Source: Cetobacterium sp050033475
GTDB taxonomy: Bacteria > Fusobacteriota > Fusobacteriia > Fusobacteriales > Fusobacteriaceae
Direction: 5' to 3'
NCBI RefSeq assembly: GCF_050033475.1
Contig: NZ_CP188320.1
Location: 124,001-188,000, forward strand
DNA: 64,000 bases
Positions 32,276 through 41,762 of the stretch are shown piece after piece. Below the pieces are notes generated by a model, which was given only the letters and a program-made list of their open reading frames with translations, was not told the DNA's origin and did not search any database. The position numbers were made by a program, and so were the translations under genes. The number at the start of each line of letters is the position of its first letter. The stretch's first letter is position 1.

Positions 32276-34808
32276 ATATTAATCCCTTTACTCCCCCAGA
32301 GATTAAAAGAGTTACATCAGCAATAACTTTTGGCAGATTGATAGGACCTGAATATGCGATATATTTAGGTTCCCATTCAGGATTAAATTTTTCCTTAAAT
32401 GCTCTAAGTCCTTGGAAATTATAGAATTTTTTTCCATAGGAAAATATAATATGTTCTAACTTATTCCAGAAGGAAGCTGTATTTTTTTCTATTCCTGAAA
32501 GAGGAGCCATTCCTAAATTGAATTTGGCAAATCCTTCATTTTTACCATATAAAAGCATACAGATAAAACAAAATTCCATAGTTCCACTGGGAGCTTCATT
32601 TCTATATCTCATAAGATCTAGAGTGATTTCATGTTTATCTTTACTCATTAAAAGATTTGAAAAGGCTAAAATTTTATTATCTTTTTTAACTATGGCTATA
32701 GGAAAATTTAAGACATAATCCTTTGTAAATTTTCCCAGAGAAAATCCCTTTTCCTTAGCATTTTTATCTGCAAGCCATTCATCGGAAATATTCTTTAAAT
32801 CTTCAATAATATCAGGGACTTTTTCCTTAGGAATTACTTCAAATTCAAATCCTTCCTTTGTAAATTTATTGTAGGTATAACGTAATTTTTTAGCCTCACT
32901 GCCTTCTAAGGTAAAGGATTGTAAATCTACTTTAGCACATTCTCCAATTTTTAAAAAACTTAATCCAATATCTAAATAATAGTTTAAATTTTCTTTACTT
33001 ATTTCATAGAAAACAGTTTGCATATGATTTTTTTTACAATAGTTATAAAAAGTCCAAATGGCATCTCCAAAGGATTCTTTTTTTCCAATGGGATCACCCA
33101 TTGCCACAAAGGAATTTCCACTTTTAGCAAACATAATGAAGGATTCTTCATCTGGTTCAAAAAGGATTTCCTTATCTTGAAGATAAGCTAAATATCCAGT
33201 AGTATCAGAAGAAGTTTCGATACATTCATTTACTTTTTCTTTTAAATTTGTAGGTTCTACAATATTTTCAATTTTAGCAGGTTTTAAAATTCTTAAAATT
33301 AAGAATGTAAATAGAACTAAAAAAATACCAAGGGTTGCCCTTAAAAACTTAGGAGTTTCTTTATAAATATCAAAGTTAAAGAAAATATTTCTTAAATGTA
33401 TTGAGTTTTGATGGGAAAAAATACCAATATAAATTCCTAACAAAACTGTTATTCCAACGAGTAACATCCAAGTTTTAGATAATTTTTCAGAGAAGATAGA
33501 TGATCTTCTATAAAAATATTCCTTAGCAGGAATTAATCCCATAAGGATAAATAATAATCCCAAGGCAGATTTAATATCAAAATCTTTTATAAGAGATGCA
33601 ATAATTCCCAATATTAAAAATATAATAGCAAGATAGTAACTACTATCTAATCTTCTCTTAATTCCATAGGCAAGAATAAGAAGAATGGTTCCAACAATAC
33701 TTCCTACAAAATGAGAAAATTGTATTGTAATTAAAGGGAAAAATTCTTGAACTAAATCTAAATTTTTTACACTAGGTGGAATTGAACCAGAAATAATAAG
33801 TAAGGCTCCACCTATAAAAATAAAAAATGAAAGTATTAATGGAAATAAAGAAAAAACATATTTACTTGCTAAGGAACCCTTCATTTGCAAAGTAGATTTT
33901 CCCTTGGACAAATGATAAAATCCAAAGGCAATAAATCCGATTAATAGTGGAACGAAGAAATAAATTAATCTATATATTAATAGAGCACCAATTATTTTTT
34001 CAGAAGAATAATAGGGTTGTAAAAGAGTAATACAGGTTAAATCAAATACTCCAATTCCTCCAGGAACATTACTAAGAACTCCTAATATTTGTGCAATTAT
34101 AAATATTGAGAGAAAATGTAAAAATTCCATGTGAGAATGTTTTGAAAATAGTCCTAAGTATAAAATAGAACTTATGGCAACCCAATCCCCTAAGGCTAAA
34201 ATTATTCTTAAAAAATATGTCCAGATACTTCCATTATATTTTTTATAATGGAAAAATGAAAATATAATAGCTCCAATTAATAATCCGATTCCTATAAAGA
34301 GTGTATTTGTAATGGGTAAATACTTAGGTAAATTTATATTGGTTAAATTTACAGGTAAAAAAGTTAGAAAAATTCCCCCAATCCACAAAAGACCTAACCA
34401 ATAGGTAATATAACAAAAAATTGTAATATTAATTATAGATTTATATGGTACCCCCCAGGCAGAATACAGATTAATTCTTATACCAGAGGCAGTTAATCCA
34501 GATAATCCTATTGAGTTAGAAAATGAAAAACTAATAAAAGAAGTAAACATTGTTTTTAATTTAGAAAATTTTATTTTTTCCTTTTCAAAGGCTAAAAGAT
34601 CAAAACCAGTTAAAATTAAATAATCAATGACAGTTATTAATATAATTAAAAATAATGTCCAAAGAGGCATATTATGGATTGTTTCTTTTAAATCATTTAT
34701 AGAATATCGTTTTAATTCCTTGTGTATAAAAAAAATAGCTGCTATGAAGATAATAACCTCCACAGATATTTTAATGTAATCAAGTATTTTTTTTATTTTT
34801 TCATTCAT
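32265..34808 (-). CDS. mprF: Phosphatidylglycerol lysyltransferase/flippase MprF
   Basis: 847 aa from the ATG after GGGGGACAATTTT. The N-terminal half is a polytopic flippase region (about 12 to 14 helices; 'SNSIGLSGLTASGIRINLYSAWGVP', 'SNVPGGIGVFDLTCI'). The C-terminal 300 residues form the GNAT-like synthase domain ('MAFAK...MGDPIGKKESFGDAIWTFYNYCKKN', 'LDLMRYRNEAPSGTMEFCFICMLLYGKNEGFAKFNLGMAPLSGI'), which uses aminoacyl-tRNA to add an amino acid, usually lysine, to phosphatidylglycerol. This lowers surface negative charge and gives resistance to cationic peptides. The HdeD-like gene just upstream may share the transcript. Confidence 0.88.
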   Translation of the reverse strand: MNEKIKKILDYIKISVEVIIFIAAIFFIHKELKRYSINDLKETIHNMPLWTLFLIILITVIDYLILTGFDLLAFEKEKIKFSKLKTMFTSFISFSFSNSIGLSGLTASGIRINLYSAWGVPYKSIINITIFCYITYWLGLLWIGGIFLTFLPVNLTNINLPKYLPITNTLFIGIGLLIGAIIFSFFHYKKYNGSIWTYFLRIILALGDWVAISSILYLGLFSKHSHMEFLHFLSIFIIAQILGVLSNVPGGIGVFDLTCITLLQPYYSSEKIIGALLIYRLIYFFVPLLIGFIAFGFYHLSKGKSTLQMKGSLASKYVFSLFPLILSFFIFIGGALLIISGSIPPSVKNLDLVQEFFPLITIQFSHFVGSIVGTILLILAYGIKRRLDSSYYLAIIFLILGIIASLIKDFDIKSALGLLFILMGLIPAKEYFYRRSSIFSEKLSKTWMLLVGITVLLGIYIGIFSHQNSIHLRNIFFNFDIYKETPKFLRATLGIFLVLFTFLILRILKPAKIENIVEPTNLKEKVNECIETSSDTTGYLAYLQDKEILFEPDEESFIMFAKSGNSFVAMGDPIGKKESFGDAIWTFYNYCKKNHMQTVFYEISKENLNYYLDIGLSFLKIGECAKVDLQSFTLEGSEAKKLRYTYNKFTKEGFEFEVIPKEKVPDIIEDLKNISDEWLADKNAKEKGFSLGKFTKDYVLNFPIAIVKKDNKILAFSNLLMSKDKHEITLDLMRYRNEAPSGTMEFCFICMLLYGKNEGFAKFNLGMAPLSGIEKNTASFWNKLEHIIFSYGKKFYNFQGLRAFKEKFNPEWEPKYIAYSGPINLPKVIADVTLLISGGVKGLISKK

Positions 34809-34829
34809 AAAATTGTCCCCCAAATGATT

Positions 34830-35423
34830 TTAATTTTTATCGTAGTATTTTATGGTTTCTTTTATTTGGTAGCCATATATTATTAATAGCAATCCTCCAA
34901 GGAAACAATAAAAAGCAATAATATAAATCGCTAAGGTTTCTATGAAGAAAGGAGCAAGTACAGCTAAAATTCCAAATAATACATCTAAAAGCCCATGAAC
35001 TTTTAAAAGAGATTTAATACCATTAAAATAGGAAGTATTTTCAATGTAGATATTTCTAGAGAATAGAATTAAAAATCCTCTAAAAATTAGAAATATTCCA
35101 ATATAAACGATTAAAAAATAAATACTAAAAAAGGGATTTAAAAGAATTAATACACCTGATGAAATTTCAACAATTGCTTGAAATAATACAGTCCCCCAAT
35201 GAAAAGTGGGATTATTTTTTTCTGCTATGGAATAATATAGATTTCCAAAACCAGAAAATAATATAAACCATCCAATCACAAAAATAATTGAAATGGAAAA
35301 GAAATTAGGATTTAGAATAGCACCTAAACCTAAAATTAAAAATAAAATTCCAAAAAGAATGTGATATTTCCAGAGTACTTTTAAAGAATTATTTAACCCA
35401 AAATGATCAATATTAAAATCCAT
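34830..35423 (-). CDS. HdeD-like (DUF308) membrane protein
   Basis: 197 aa with six hydrophobic segments in two repeats of three, typical of the HdeD/DUF308 family. 'SLKVLWKYHILFGILFLILGLGAILNP', 'GWFILFSGFGNLYYS', 'FHWGTVLFQAIVEISSGVLILLNP'. It is a close paralogue of the protein at 39198-39797. The start is the ATG preceded by GGAGGGATT; the earlier in-frame ATG lacks this site. The role in acid or envelope stress known for E. coli HdeD is not shown here. Confidence 0.78.
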   Translation of the reverse strand: MDFNIDHFGLNNSLKVLWKYHILFGILFLILGLGAILNPNFFSISIIFVIGWFILFSGFGNLYYSIAEKNNPTFHWGTVLFQAIVEISSGVLILLNPFFSIYFLIVYIGIFLIFRGFLILFSRNIYIENTSYFNGIKSLLKVHGLLDVLFGILAVLAPFFIETLAIYIIAFYCFLGGLLLIIYGYQIKETIKYYDKN

Positions 35424-35485
35424 AATCCCTCCTATAATTCCCATTTATTTTAATATTAAGGAAGAAATTAGGATTTCCTTTATAA

Positions 35486-36454
35486 TTATTTTTTCAAAAG
35501 AGTAAAATGTTCATTTTTTAAAATATCTAAAATATTTTTTGCAATTATAGGAGCAAAGGTTATTCCACCGAAGGATGTATCCCCTACATTAATAAAAGTT
35601 TTATGGATAGAATTTTTTACAATTATATTATTAATTCCTGAAAATAATTTTAAATCTTGTCCATCAGAAGCTATAAATAGACGTTTATCTATATTTTCAG
35701 GATTAGGTAAATCATAAATTAAACCATTGGTTGAAGAAAATTCTAAAGGTTTTTTAAGTATAGGATTTTTTTTATGAAGAGTTATATTGTAATAAGGGTC
35801 GTCAACCATTTCAGAAATTTTATCACCTAAAATTCCTGTACAGTTTATAATTACCCTACAGAGGAAATCGCTATAATTGGAATTGGTTGTGGAAATTTTG
35901 TAAAAATCAGAATATTTTTCTATATTTATAACTTTAGAGCCATAAAAATATTTAATACCATTATTTTTAGAAAAGTTTTTTAATTCTAAGGAAAGTTTTT
36001 GTGATGAGCAGACAGCAGTTCCAGAACAAAAAAGAGCAGATTTAATTTGAGAATCTCCTAAATCCATTTTTAAATTGTCTAATTTTTTTTTAGAAAGAAG
36101 TTCACAATCTTTTATAAATTCGTGATTTTTTTCAGAATAAAAACTTTCAATAATTTCTCTTTCTTCAGAAGTTCTTCCTAATAAAAAAGAACCAGTTTTT
36201 TTGTAATCAAAATCTAAGTGTTGAGAAATTTCTTCTAAAAGCATTCGGCTTTCATAGGAAATATAATCTGTTAAAAAATTATTTTCTTGAGAATATCCTC
36301 CGTGAATAATTGAAAAATCTGAGTTTGAAAGGTTAGGTACAAATGTTTCTTTTCTTTTTTCTAAGACAGCAATGTTAACTTTGTATTTGGATAACTCCGC
36401 AGCAACCATTTTTCCTATAAGACCAGCTCCAATAATTACAGCATCATAAATCAT
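35486..36454 (-). CDS. FAD-dependent oxidoreductase (DAO family)
   Basis: 322 aa. N-terminal dinucleotide fold 'YDAVIIGAGLIGKMVAAELSKYKVNIAVLEKRKE', then 'SNSDFSIIHGGYS', which resembles the 'xNSGVIHAGx' segment of glycerol-3-phosphate dehydrogenase and L-2-hydroxyglutarate oxidase. A final FAD-contacting strand is seen in 'VGDTSFGGITFAPIIAKNI'. It lacks the C-terminal domain and Fe-S binding segment of the longer GlpA-like proteins. Substrate unknown. Start chosen at ATG 36454 after AAGGGGTG rather than the GTG three codons earlier. Confidence 0.72.
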   Translation of the reverse strand: MIYDAVIIGAGLIGKMVAAELSKYKVNIAVLEKRKETFVPNLSNSDFSIIHGGYSQENNFLTDYISYESRMLLEEISQHLDFDYKKTGSFLLGRTSEEREIIESFYSEKNHEFIKDCELLSKKKLDNLKMDLGDSQIKSALFCSGTAVCSSQKLSLELKNFSKNNGIKYFYGSKVINIEKYSDFYKISTTNSNYSDFLCRVIINCTGILGDKISEMVDDPYYNITLHKKNPILKKPLEFSSTNGLIYDLPNPENIDKRLFIASDGQDLKLFSGINNIIVKNSIHKTFINVGDTSFGGITFAPIIAKNILDILKNEHFTLLKK

Positions 36455-36712
36455 TGAAAACACCCCTTAAAATTTAATTTGTTTTAGAATTACTATAATT
36501 TTACCTAATAAATTCTATTAAAAAAAGGATTTTTAATTTTTTATCTAATTATCTTTATTAAGTTGTAAAAAAAATAAGTGCTTTTTGTGTTCTCCTATAA
36601 AAAAAACAAAAAATAAAAGCGTAAAGAAAGAGAAAAAAAAGACCTAAAACAAAAAAAAACATAAAAAAAAAGTATGGAATATTCAAAAGAAGGATATTTT
36701 TTTTGTGTACAC

Positions 36713-36741
36713 TTGAATTTTTAGAATAAAAATGCTAAAAT
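36713..36741 (+). promoter_or_regulatory. Promoter of punA
   Basis: TTGAAT, 17 nt, TAAAAT, 35 nt before the start codon. The rest of the 36464-36712 spacer is A-rich with no hairpin or riboswitch that I can recognise. Confidence 0.55.
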
Positions 36742-36775
36742 CTCAGTACAGAAACAAAAATAGGGGTGTGAAATT

Positions 36776-37591
36776 ATGTATAATAAAGTTCAAGAGACTG
36801 TAGAATTTTTAAAAGGGAAAGTGGAAAATAGACCAAAAATAGCAATTATACTAGGATCAGGGTTAGGAGATTTAGTAGATTATATTGATAACAAAAAGGT
36901 AATTCCTTATGAAGAAATTCCTAATTTTCCAGTATCGACTGTAAAAGGGCACGCAGGGCAGCTTGTGTTTGGACAAATAAATGGTGTTGAAGTATTAGTT
37001 ATGAAGGGAAGATTCCATTACTATGAAGGATATGACATGAAAGTTGTAACATATCCACAATATGTATTTAAAGCTTTTGGAATAGAAAAAATGATAGTAA
37101 GTAATGCCGCTGGAGGAATAAATAAAACTTTTAATCCAGGAACATTAATGTTAATAACAGACCATATAAATTCCTTTGGAACTAATCCCTTAATAGGAAA
37201 AAATGATGAAAGATTTGGAGAAAGATTCCCAGATTTATCAGAAGCTTATAATAAAAATTTAATAGAAAGTGCTAAAAAGGTTGCAAATAAACTTGGAATC
37301 GAGTATAAAGAAGGGGTATATGTTGGTGTAACTGGTCCTTCTTATGAAACAGGTGCTGAGATTAATATGTTCTCTTTAGTAGGAGCATCGGCTGTTGGAA
37401 TGTCAACAGTACCAGAAGTAATTGTAGCAAACTACCTTGGATTAAAGGTATTAGGTATATCATGTATTACAAATATGGCAACAGGAATAGCAACAAAACC
37501 GCATTCTCATGAAGAGGTTGTTCATATAGCAAAAGTTGCTGGAGAACAATTCTGTAAATGGGTTGCTGAAACAATAGGTGAAATTGCTTAA
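36776..37591 (+). CDS. punA: Purine nucleoside phosphorylase (PNP class II)
   Basis: 271 aa. 'IAIILGSGLGDLVD' phosphate loop, 'TVKGHAGQLVFGQINGVEVLVMKGRFHYYEGY', 'VSNAAGGINKTFNPGTLMLITDHIN', 'GPSYETGAEINMF' and 'GMSTVPEVIVANYLGLKVLGISCITNMATGI' are the class II (trimeric) PNP motifs. It splits inosine/guanosine with phosphate to base and ribose-1-phosphate in the cytoplasm. Followed at 23 nt by a HAD phosphatase, probably co-transcribed. Confidence 0.92.
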   Translation: MYNKVQETVEFLKGKVENRPKIAIILGSGLGDLVDYIDNKKVIPYEEIPNFPVSTVKGHAGQLVFGQINGVEVLVMKGRFHYYEGYDMKVVTYPQYVFKAFGIEKMIVSNAAGGINKTFNPGTLMLITDHINSFGTNPLIGKNDERFGERFPDLSEAYNKNLIESAKKVANKLGIEYKEGVYVGVTGPSYETGAEINMFSLVGASAVGMSTVPEVIVANYLGLKVLGISCITNMATGIATKPHSHEEVVHIAKVAGEQFCKWVAETIGEIA

Positions 37592-37614
37592 TTCCTAAAA
37601 AGGAGGAATTAATT

Positions 37615-38331
37615 ATGATAGCTGCGTTCTTTGATATAGATGGAACAATCTACAGAAACTCATTATTAACTGAACATTTTAAAAAGTTAATAAAATATGA
37701 ATTATTAGATATTAAAGAATATGAAACAAAAGTTAAGGAAACATTTAAACAGTGGGATGAAAGAGTTGGAGATTATGATATCTACTTACAGGAACTTACT
37801 GAAACATATGTTGAAGCCATTAAAGGATTGTCTTTAAAATATAATGAATTTATTTCTGATCAAGTTATGGAATTAAAAGGAAATAGAGTTTATAGATATA
37901 CTAGAGATATGATTAGATGGCATAAAAGTCAAGGACATAAGGTTATATTTATATCAGGAAGTCCAGATTTCTTAGTTTCTAGAATGGCTAAAAAATGGGG
38001 TGCAGATGATTTCTGCGGTTCAATTTATCATACTAAGGATGGAGCTCTATCGGGAGAAATTTCTCCTATGTGGGATTCAGCAAATAAAATGAAAGCCATT
38101 GGAAGATTTTGTGAAAAATATTCTATAGACTTGGATAAAAGTTATGCTTATGGAGATACTAATGGAGATTTTAGTATGTTAAATTTAGTAGGAAATCCAA
38201 GAGCTATAAATCCTTCTGGAGAACTTTTAGCTAAAATAAAAAATACTCCCGAACTTAGAAAAAAAGCTGAAATATATATAGAAAGAAAAGATATTGTATA
38301 TAAAGTACATGCAGATGTAGAAACTATATAG
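37615..38331 (+). CDS. HAD-IB family phosphatase (SerB-like)
   Basis: 238 aa. Motif I 'FFDIDGTIY' (Asp nucleophile plus Asp), a four-helix cap, motif II 'VIFISGSPDFL', Lys, and motif III 'YAYGDTNGDFSMLN'. The HAD-IB subfamily includes phosphoserine phosphatase and lipid or nucleotide phosphatases. The link with punA suggests a nucleotide role, but the substrate cannot be read from the sequence. Confidence 0.82.
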   Translation: MIAAFFDIDGTIYRNSLLTEHFKKLIKYELLDIKEYETKVKETFKQWDERVGDYDIYLQELTETYVEAIKGLSLKYNEFISDQVMELKGNRVYRYTRDMIRWHKSQGHKVIFISGSPDFLVSRMAKKWGADDFCGSIYHTKDGALSGEISPMWDSANKMKAIGRFCEKYSIDLDKSYAYGDTNGDFSMLNLVGNPRAINPSGELLAKIKNTPELRKKAEIYIERKDIVYKVHADVETI

Positions 38332-38337
38332 TAAATA

Positions 38338-38375
38338 AAAAAGTAGATTGCTCTTAAAAAGCAATCTACTTTTTC
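38338..38375. terminator. Bidirectional terminator
   Basis: AAAAAGTAGATTGCT with its complement AGCAATCTACTTTTT around a 7-nt loop, between the HAD gene and the leftward MarC gene. Confidence 0.88.
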
Positions 38376-38385
38376 TATTATAAAT

Positions 38386-39012
38386 CTAATTGAAAAATAA
38401 ATTTTTTAATCCTGTAATCATTAATTTCACACCTACAGACATTATAAATATTTGTAAAACTCTAGAGATTATAAATAGTACCACTTCTCCAAAGATTTTA
38501 TCTATAATATTTGAAATAGAAAATAAGAATTTAATTATTCCAAAAGTAATTGCAATAGCTCCTAGAGTAACAATGAAACCAGCTTCTTTTCTAATGATCA
38601 TAACTGTTGAAATTGTTCCTGGTCCAACTAGAATTGGGAAAGTTAAAGGAGTTACAGCAAATCTAACTGCCTCATCCACAGTCATTTCCCCATCGTTATT
38701 TCCCTTAGAAGCACTTGTAAATCCAAGTAAGTTTCTTAGGGCAACAATTATTAAAATTACTCCTCCAGCCACACGAAGTTCATTCATACCTATTTTATAC
38801 AAGTAAGTCATGAAAAAATTTCCAACTAGTGTGAATCCTGTTACTATACCGAATCCCGCAAGAACTACAGTATTGTATATTTTTTTTCTTATTTCTGGTT
38901 TTTGATGCTGTGTTAAACTCATGAATAAAGGTACATTTCCAAAGGGATTTAAAATACCTATCATAGTTAATACATTTGTAATGATATGAAGGATTAAATC
39001 TTTAGCTTCCAT
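38386..39012 (-). CDS. MarC-family membrane protein
   Basis: 208 aa with six membrane helices. 'LTMIGILNPFGNVPLFMSLTQHQKPEIRKKI', 'ELRVAGGVILIIVALRNLLG' and 'AVTPLTFPILVGPGTISTVMII' are the MarC/UPF0056 signatures. Members were named after the mar locus but are not drug pumps; some are proposed neutral amino acid transporters. Function here is unknown. Confidence 0.88.
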   Translation of the reverse strand: MEAKDLILHIITNVLTMIGILNPFGNVPLFMSLTQHQKPEIRKKIYNTVVLAGFGIVTGFTLVGNFFMTYLYKIGMNELRVAGGVILIIVALRNLLGFTSASKGNNDGEMTVDEAVRFAVTPLTFPILVGPGTISTVMIIRKEAGFIVTLGAIAITFGIIKFLFSISNIIDKIFGEVVLFIISRVLQIFIMSVGVKLMITGLKNLFFN

Positions 39013-39197
39013 ATAGACTCCTCTTAATTATTTAGAAATTATTTTTATGCAAGTAATTATATCACATAATGCAAAAATTAATAGACTTATTTATAAAAAA
39101 AATGGTTTTTATATAAAAAATATACAATAGACCCTAAAAAAGGAAAAAAAGAACATTATCAGTAAAGAATATCATGATTAACTAGGGAGGGATTTTT

Positions 39198-39797
39198 ATG
39201 TTACAAACCTTTGATTTTTTAGACCTTGGTAATTCCTTGAAAAAAATGTGGAAGTATTATTTTGTTTTAGGAATAGTATTTTTAGTACTTGGAATTTTTG
39301 CTATCTTTAAACCAGCTATATTTTCTTTGTATATAGTTTCATTATTGGGATGGTTTTTCCTTTTTGCAGGATTTGGAAATATATTTTATGGATTTTCAGG
39401 TAGAAATAATCCAGCATTCCATTGGGGAACAATATTATTTATGGGAATATTAGAAGTATTATCTGGATTTATTATTTTATTAAATCCTATTTCAAGCTTA
39501 TATATTCTAACTATTTATATTGGAGTATTTTTAATATTCAGAGGATGTTCATTAATATTTGCTAAAAATTATTATGGAATTACAGCAGAAAATGTTCATC
39601 TTAATGGATTGAGATCTTTAACAGTTATGAATGGAATTTTAGACTTAGTATTTGGTGTTCTTGCAATATTAATTCCAATATTTGCAGAGGCAGTATTTAT
39701 CTATACAATTGCATTCTATGTTCTTTTAGCAGGATTGTTATTAATGGTTTATGCATTCCAAATTAAACAATCTTTAAATCATCATCCAGAACAATAA
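39198..39797 (+). CDS. HdeD-like (DUF308) membrane protein, paralogue
   Basis: 199 aa with six helices. 'SLKKMWKYYFVLGIVFLVLGIFAIFKPAIFS', 'GWFFLFAGFGNIFYGFSGRNNPAFHWGTILFMGILEVLSGFIILLNP' aligns with the gene at 34830-35423 along its length. It stands alone with its own AGGGAGGGATTTTT ribosome site and a terminator. Confidence 0.8.
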   Translation: MLQTFDFLDLGNSLKKMWKYYFVLGIVFLVLGIFAIFKPAIFSLYIVSLLGWFFLFAGFGNIFYGFSGRNNPAFHWGTILFMGILEVLSGFIILLNPISSLYILTIYIGVFLIFRGCSLIFAKNYYGITAENVHLNGLRSLTVMNGILDLVFGVLAILIPIFAEAVFIYTIAFYVLLAGLLLMVYAFQIKQSLNHHPEQ

Positions 39798-39810
39798 TAA
39801 GAAAATAATA

Positions 39811-39850
39811 AAAAGGGATTTGACCTTATCTGGCCAGATCCCTTTTTTTA
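39811..39850. terminator. Bidirectional terminator
   Basis: AAAAAGGGAT pairs with ATCCCTTTTT; the interior holds CTGGCCAG. It separates the HdeD-like gene from the leftward acetyltransferase and overlaps that gene's 3' end. Confidence 0.78.
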
Positions 39851-40410
39851 TCCTCTTCAGTTATTTCTCTATAAATTTTACATGGATTTCCAAAGGCTAT
39901 TACATTTTCAGGAATATCCTTAGTAACAACACTTCCTGCTCCAATTATAGAATTTTTTCCAATGGTTACACCAGGAAAAATAACAGAATGAGCACCAATC
40001 CAAACATTATCCTCTATATTTATTGGTAATGAATATAACTTCCATTCACTTCTTAAAGTAGGATCAATAGGATGTCCTGTTGTGGTTATGGTCACATTGG
40101 GAGCAATTAAAACTCCATCTCCAATTTTTATTTCTCTTTCATCTATTAATGTTAGATTAAAATTTCCATAGGTATTTTTTCCTATTTTTATATTTTTTCC
40201 ATAGGCTACATTGATTGGCCCTTCTAAGTGAGAACTTATATGAAATTCTCCAAGAAGTTTTTTTAATATTTCAATTCGTTTATCTATATTAGAAGGTAAA
40301 GTATTATTGAATTCAAAGGCCAAATCCTTTGCATATATTCTTTCTTCAACCATTCCCTCACCCATATCTGTGAAAAGCATTCCTAAATTCATTTTTTCTC
40401 GTTCAGTCAT
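39826..40410 (-). CDS. Maltose/galactoside O-acetyltransferase family protein
   Basis: 194 aa left-handed beta-helix acetyltransferase. 'MTEREKMNLGMLFTDMGEGMVEERIYAKDLAFEFNNTLP' is the Maa/LacA/NodL N-terminal domain; the hexapeptide part ends 'VWIGAHSVIFPGVTIGKNSIIGAGSVVTKDIPENVIAFGNPCKI'. The catalytic His is in 'TTTGHPIDP'. It uses acetyl-CoA to acetylate sugars. ATG 40410 follows GGGAGGCTGAGA; upstream in-frame codons have no ribosome site. Confidence 0.88.
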   Translation of the reverse strand: MTEREKMNLGMLFTDMGEGMVEERIYAKDLAFEFNNTLPSNIDKRIEILKKLLGEFHISSHLEGPINVAYGKNIKIGKNTYGNFNLTLIDEREIKIGDGVLIAPNVTITTTGHPIDPTLRSEWKLYSLPINIEDNVWIGAHSVIFPGVTIGKNSIIGAGSVVTKDIPENVIAFGNPCKIYREITEEDKKRDLAR

Positions 40411-40519
40411 TCTCAGCCTCCCATAAATTAAATATTTATTAAATATTATCATACTTTGTCACAAAATGTTCACAAAACTTTGTTAGACTATAAAAAAATT
40501 CAGAGGGAGAATTTACATA

Positions 40520-41623
40520 ATGAAAACAAGAACAACTATAGTAAAAAGCTTAGTATTATCCTTATGTCTTATTTCAGGAATTTATTTAGTGAGCAAACAT
40601 TTCACTAAAGAGGATAATCAAATCAAAACTGTAAAACAAATGATAATGGTTGATGAGAATACAAATAATGATGAAAATATGGGAGAGGAAAATGAATCTC
40701 TTATAAAAGAAAATGTAACCACAGATGAATCTGAAATGAATAAAGAGGTAACTACAAATAATAATGGTGAAGTTACTGATGAAAGTATAAAGGAAAAAGT
40801 AGAAAGCACAACAGAAGAAGCAGTTGATAATAAAGATAGTTTAGAAGAATTAGAGCCAGCTGAAAAAATAATTTCTAATATAGGATATAAAATACAACCA
40901 GGAGATACAATTTATGATTTAGCAAAGAAATATAACACAACAAGTGAATATATATTTGCAAATAATAAAGAAAAAAATCTAAAGATTTTAAAAGTAGGAG
41001 AAGAAATAGAGATTCCTAGTGAACCAGGTATTTTTTATAAAGTACAAAAGGGAGATAGTTACTATAGCCTTGAAAAGGAATTTAATGTAACAGAGGAAAC
41101 TATAAAAAATGATAATGGTGTAGAAGAATTAATGGCTGGAGATACAATTTTTCTAAGAGAACCTAAAATAAAAAAATCCTTTAGAGATAGAATAAATGAT
41201 TTTGAAAGTAAATATTCCTTTGGAAAATCTTTTTTCCAAAATCCATTGAATAAAATGTTTATTACAAGTAGTTTTGGAATGAGAGATCATCCAGTTTTAA
41301 AAAGAATTTTAAGACATGGAGGGTTAGATTTAAGAGCTAGAATGGGAACAGAGGTTATGGCAGCTTACAGTGGAGTAGTAACCTATGCAGGAAGAGCTGG
41401 TACCTATGGAAATTTAGTTATTATAAAACATAAAAATGGTTATGAAACAAGATATGCTCATTTAAGTAAGGTAGAAGTAAGAGTTGGACAAAGAGTAAAT
41501 ACAAGACAATTTATTGCCTTAAGTGGTGAAACAGGTAGAGTTACAGGACCACATTTACATTTTGAAATTAGAAAAAATGGAAAAGTTTTAAATCCAATAA
41601 ACTTTTTAGCAATTTCTAAATAA
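40520..41623 (+). CDS. LysM-M23 peptidase (cell-wall endopeptidase)
   Basis: 367 aa. Signal anchor (about 10-26), an acidic Asn/Glu/Thr-rich linker (30-110), LysM 1 ('YKIQPGDTIYDLAKKYNTTSEYIFANN', about 118-165), LysM 2 ('YKVQKGDSYYSLEKEFNVTEETI', about 172-215) and a C-terminal M23 domain with metal ligands 'RHGGLDLRA' (HxxxD) and 'GPHLHFEI' (HxH). It probably cuts peptidoglycan or activates amidases in the periplasm. All metal-site residues are present, so it should be active. Confidence 0.9.
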   Translation: MKTRTTIVKSLVLSLCLISGIYLVSKHFTKEDNQIKTVKQMIMVDENTNNDENMGEENESLIKENVTTDESEMNKEVTTNNNGEVTDESIKEKVESTTEEAVDNKDSLEELEPAEKIISNIGYKIQPGDTIYDLAKKYNTTSEYIFANNKEKNLKILKVGEEIEIPSEPGIFYKVQKGDSYYSLEKEFNVTEETIKNDNGVEELMAGDTIFLREPKIKKSFRDRINDFESKYSFGKSFFQNPLNKMFITSSFGMRDHPVLKRILRHGGLDLRARMGTEVMAAYSGVVTYAGRAGTYGNLVIIKHKNGYETRYAHLSKVEVRVGQRVNTRQFIALSGETGRVTGPHLHFEIRKNGKVLNPINFLAISK

Positions 41624-41691
41624 AATAAAAGGAAAAAATTTAAATATTTAGAAGAGTATTAAGGATGTAAAATCCTAATTCTCACTATGTC

Positions 41692-41728
41692 AAAGCCTTC
41701 TAAAATTCCAGTTAGAAGGCTTTAATAT
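41692..41728 (+). terminator. Rho-independent terminator after the LysM-M23 gene
   Basis: AAAGCCTTCTAA-(AATTCCAG)-TTAGAAGGCTTT followed by a T-rich stretch, 69 nt after the stop and 35 nt before the next gene. Confidence 0.8.
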
Positions 41729-41762
41729 TTTTAGAAATTTATTTGGGAAAGGAAATGGGATA

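Noticed and set aside
38390..38806. 138-codon plus-strand ORF opposite the MarC gene
   Set aside because: Antisense to a clear MarC family protein and lacks any family feature.
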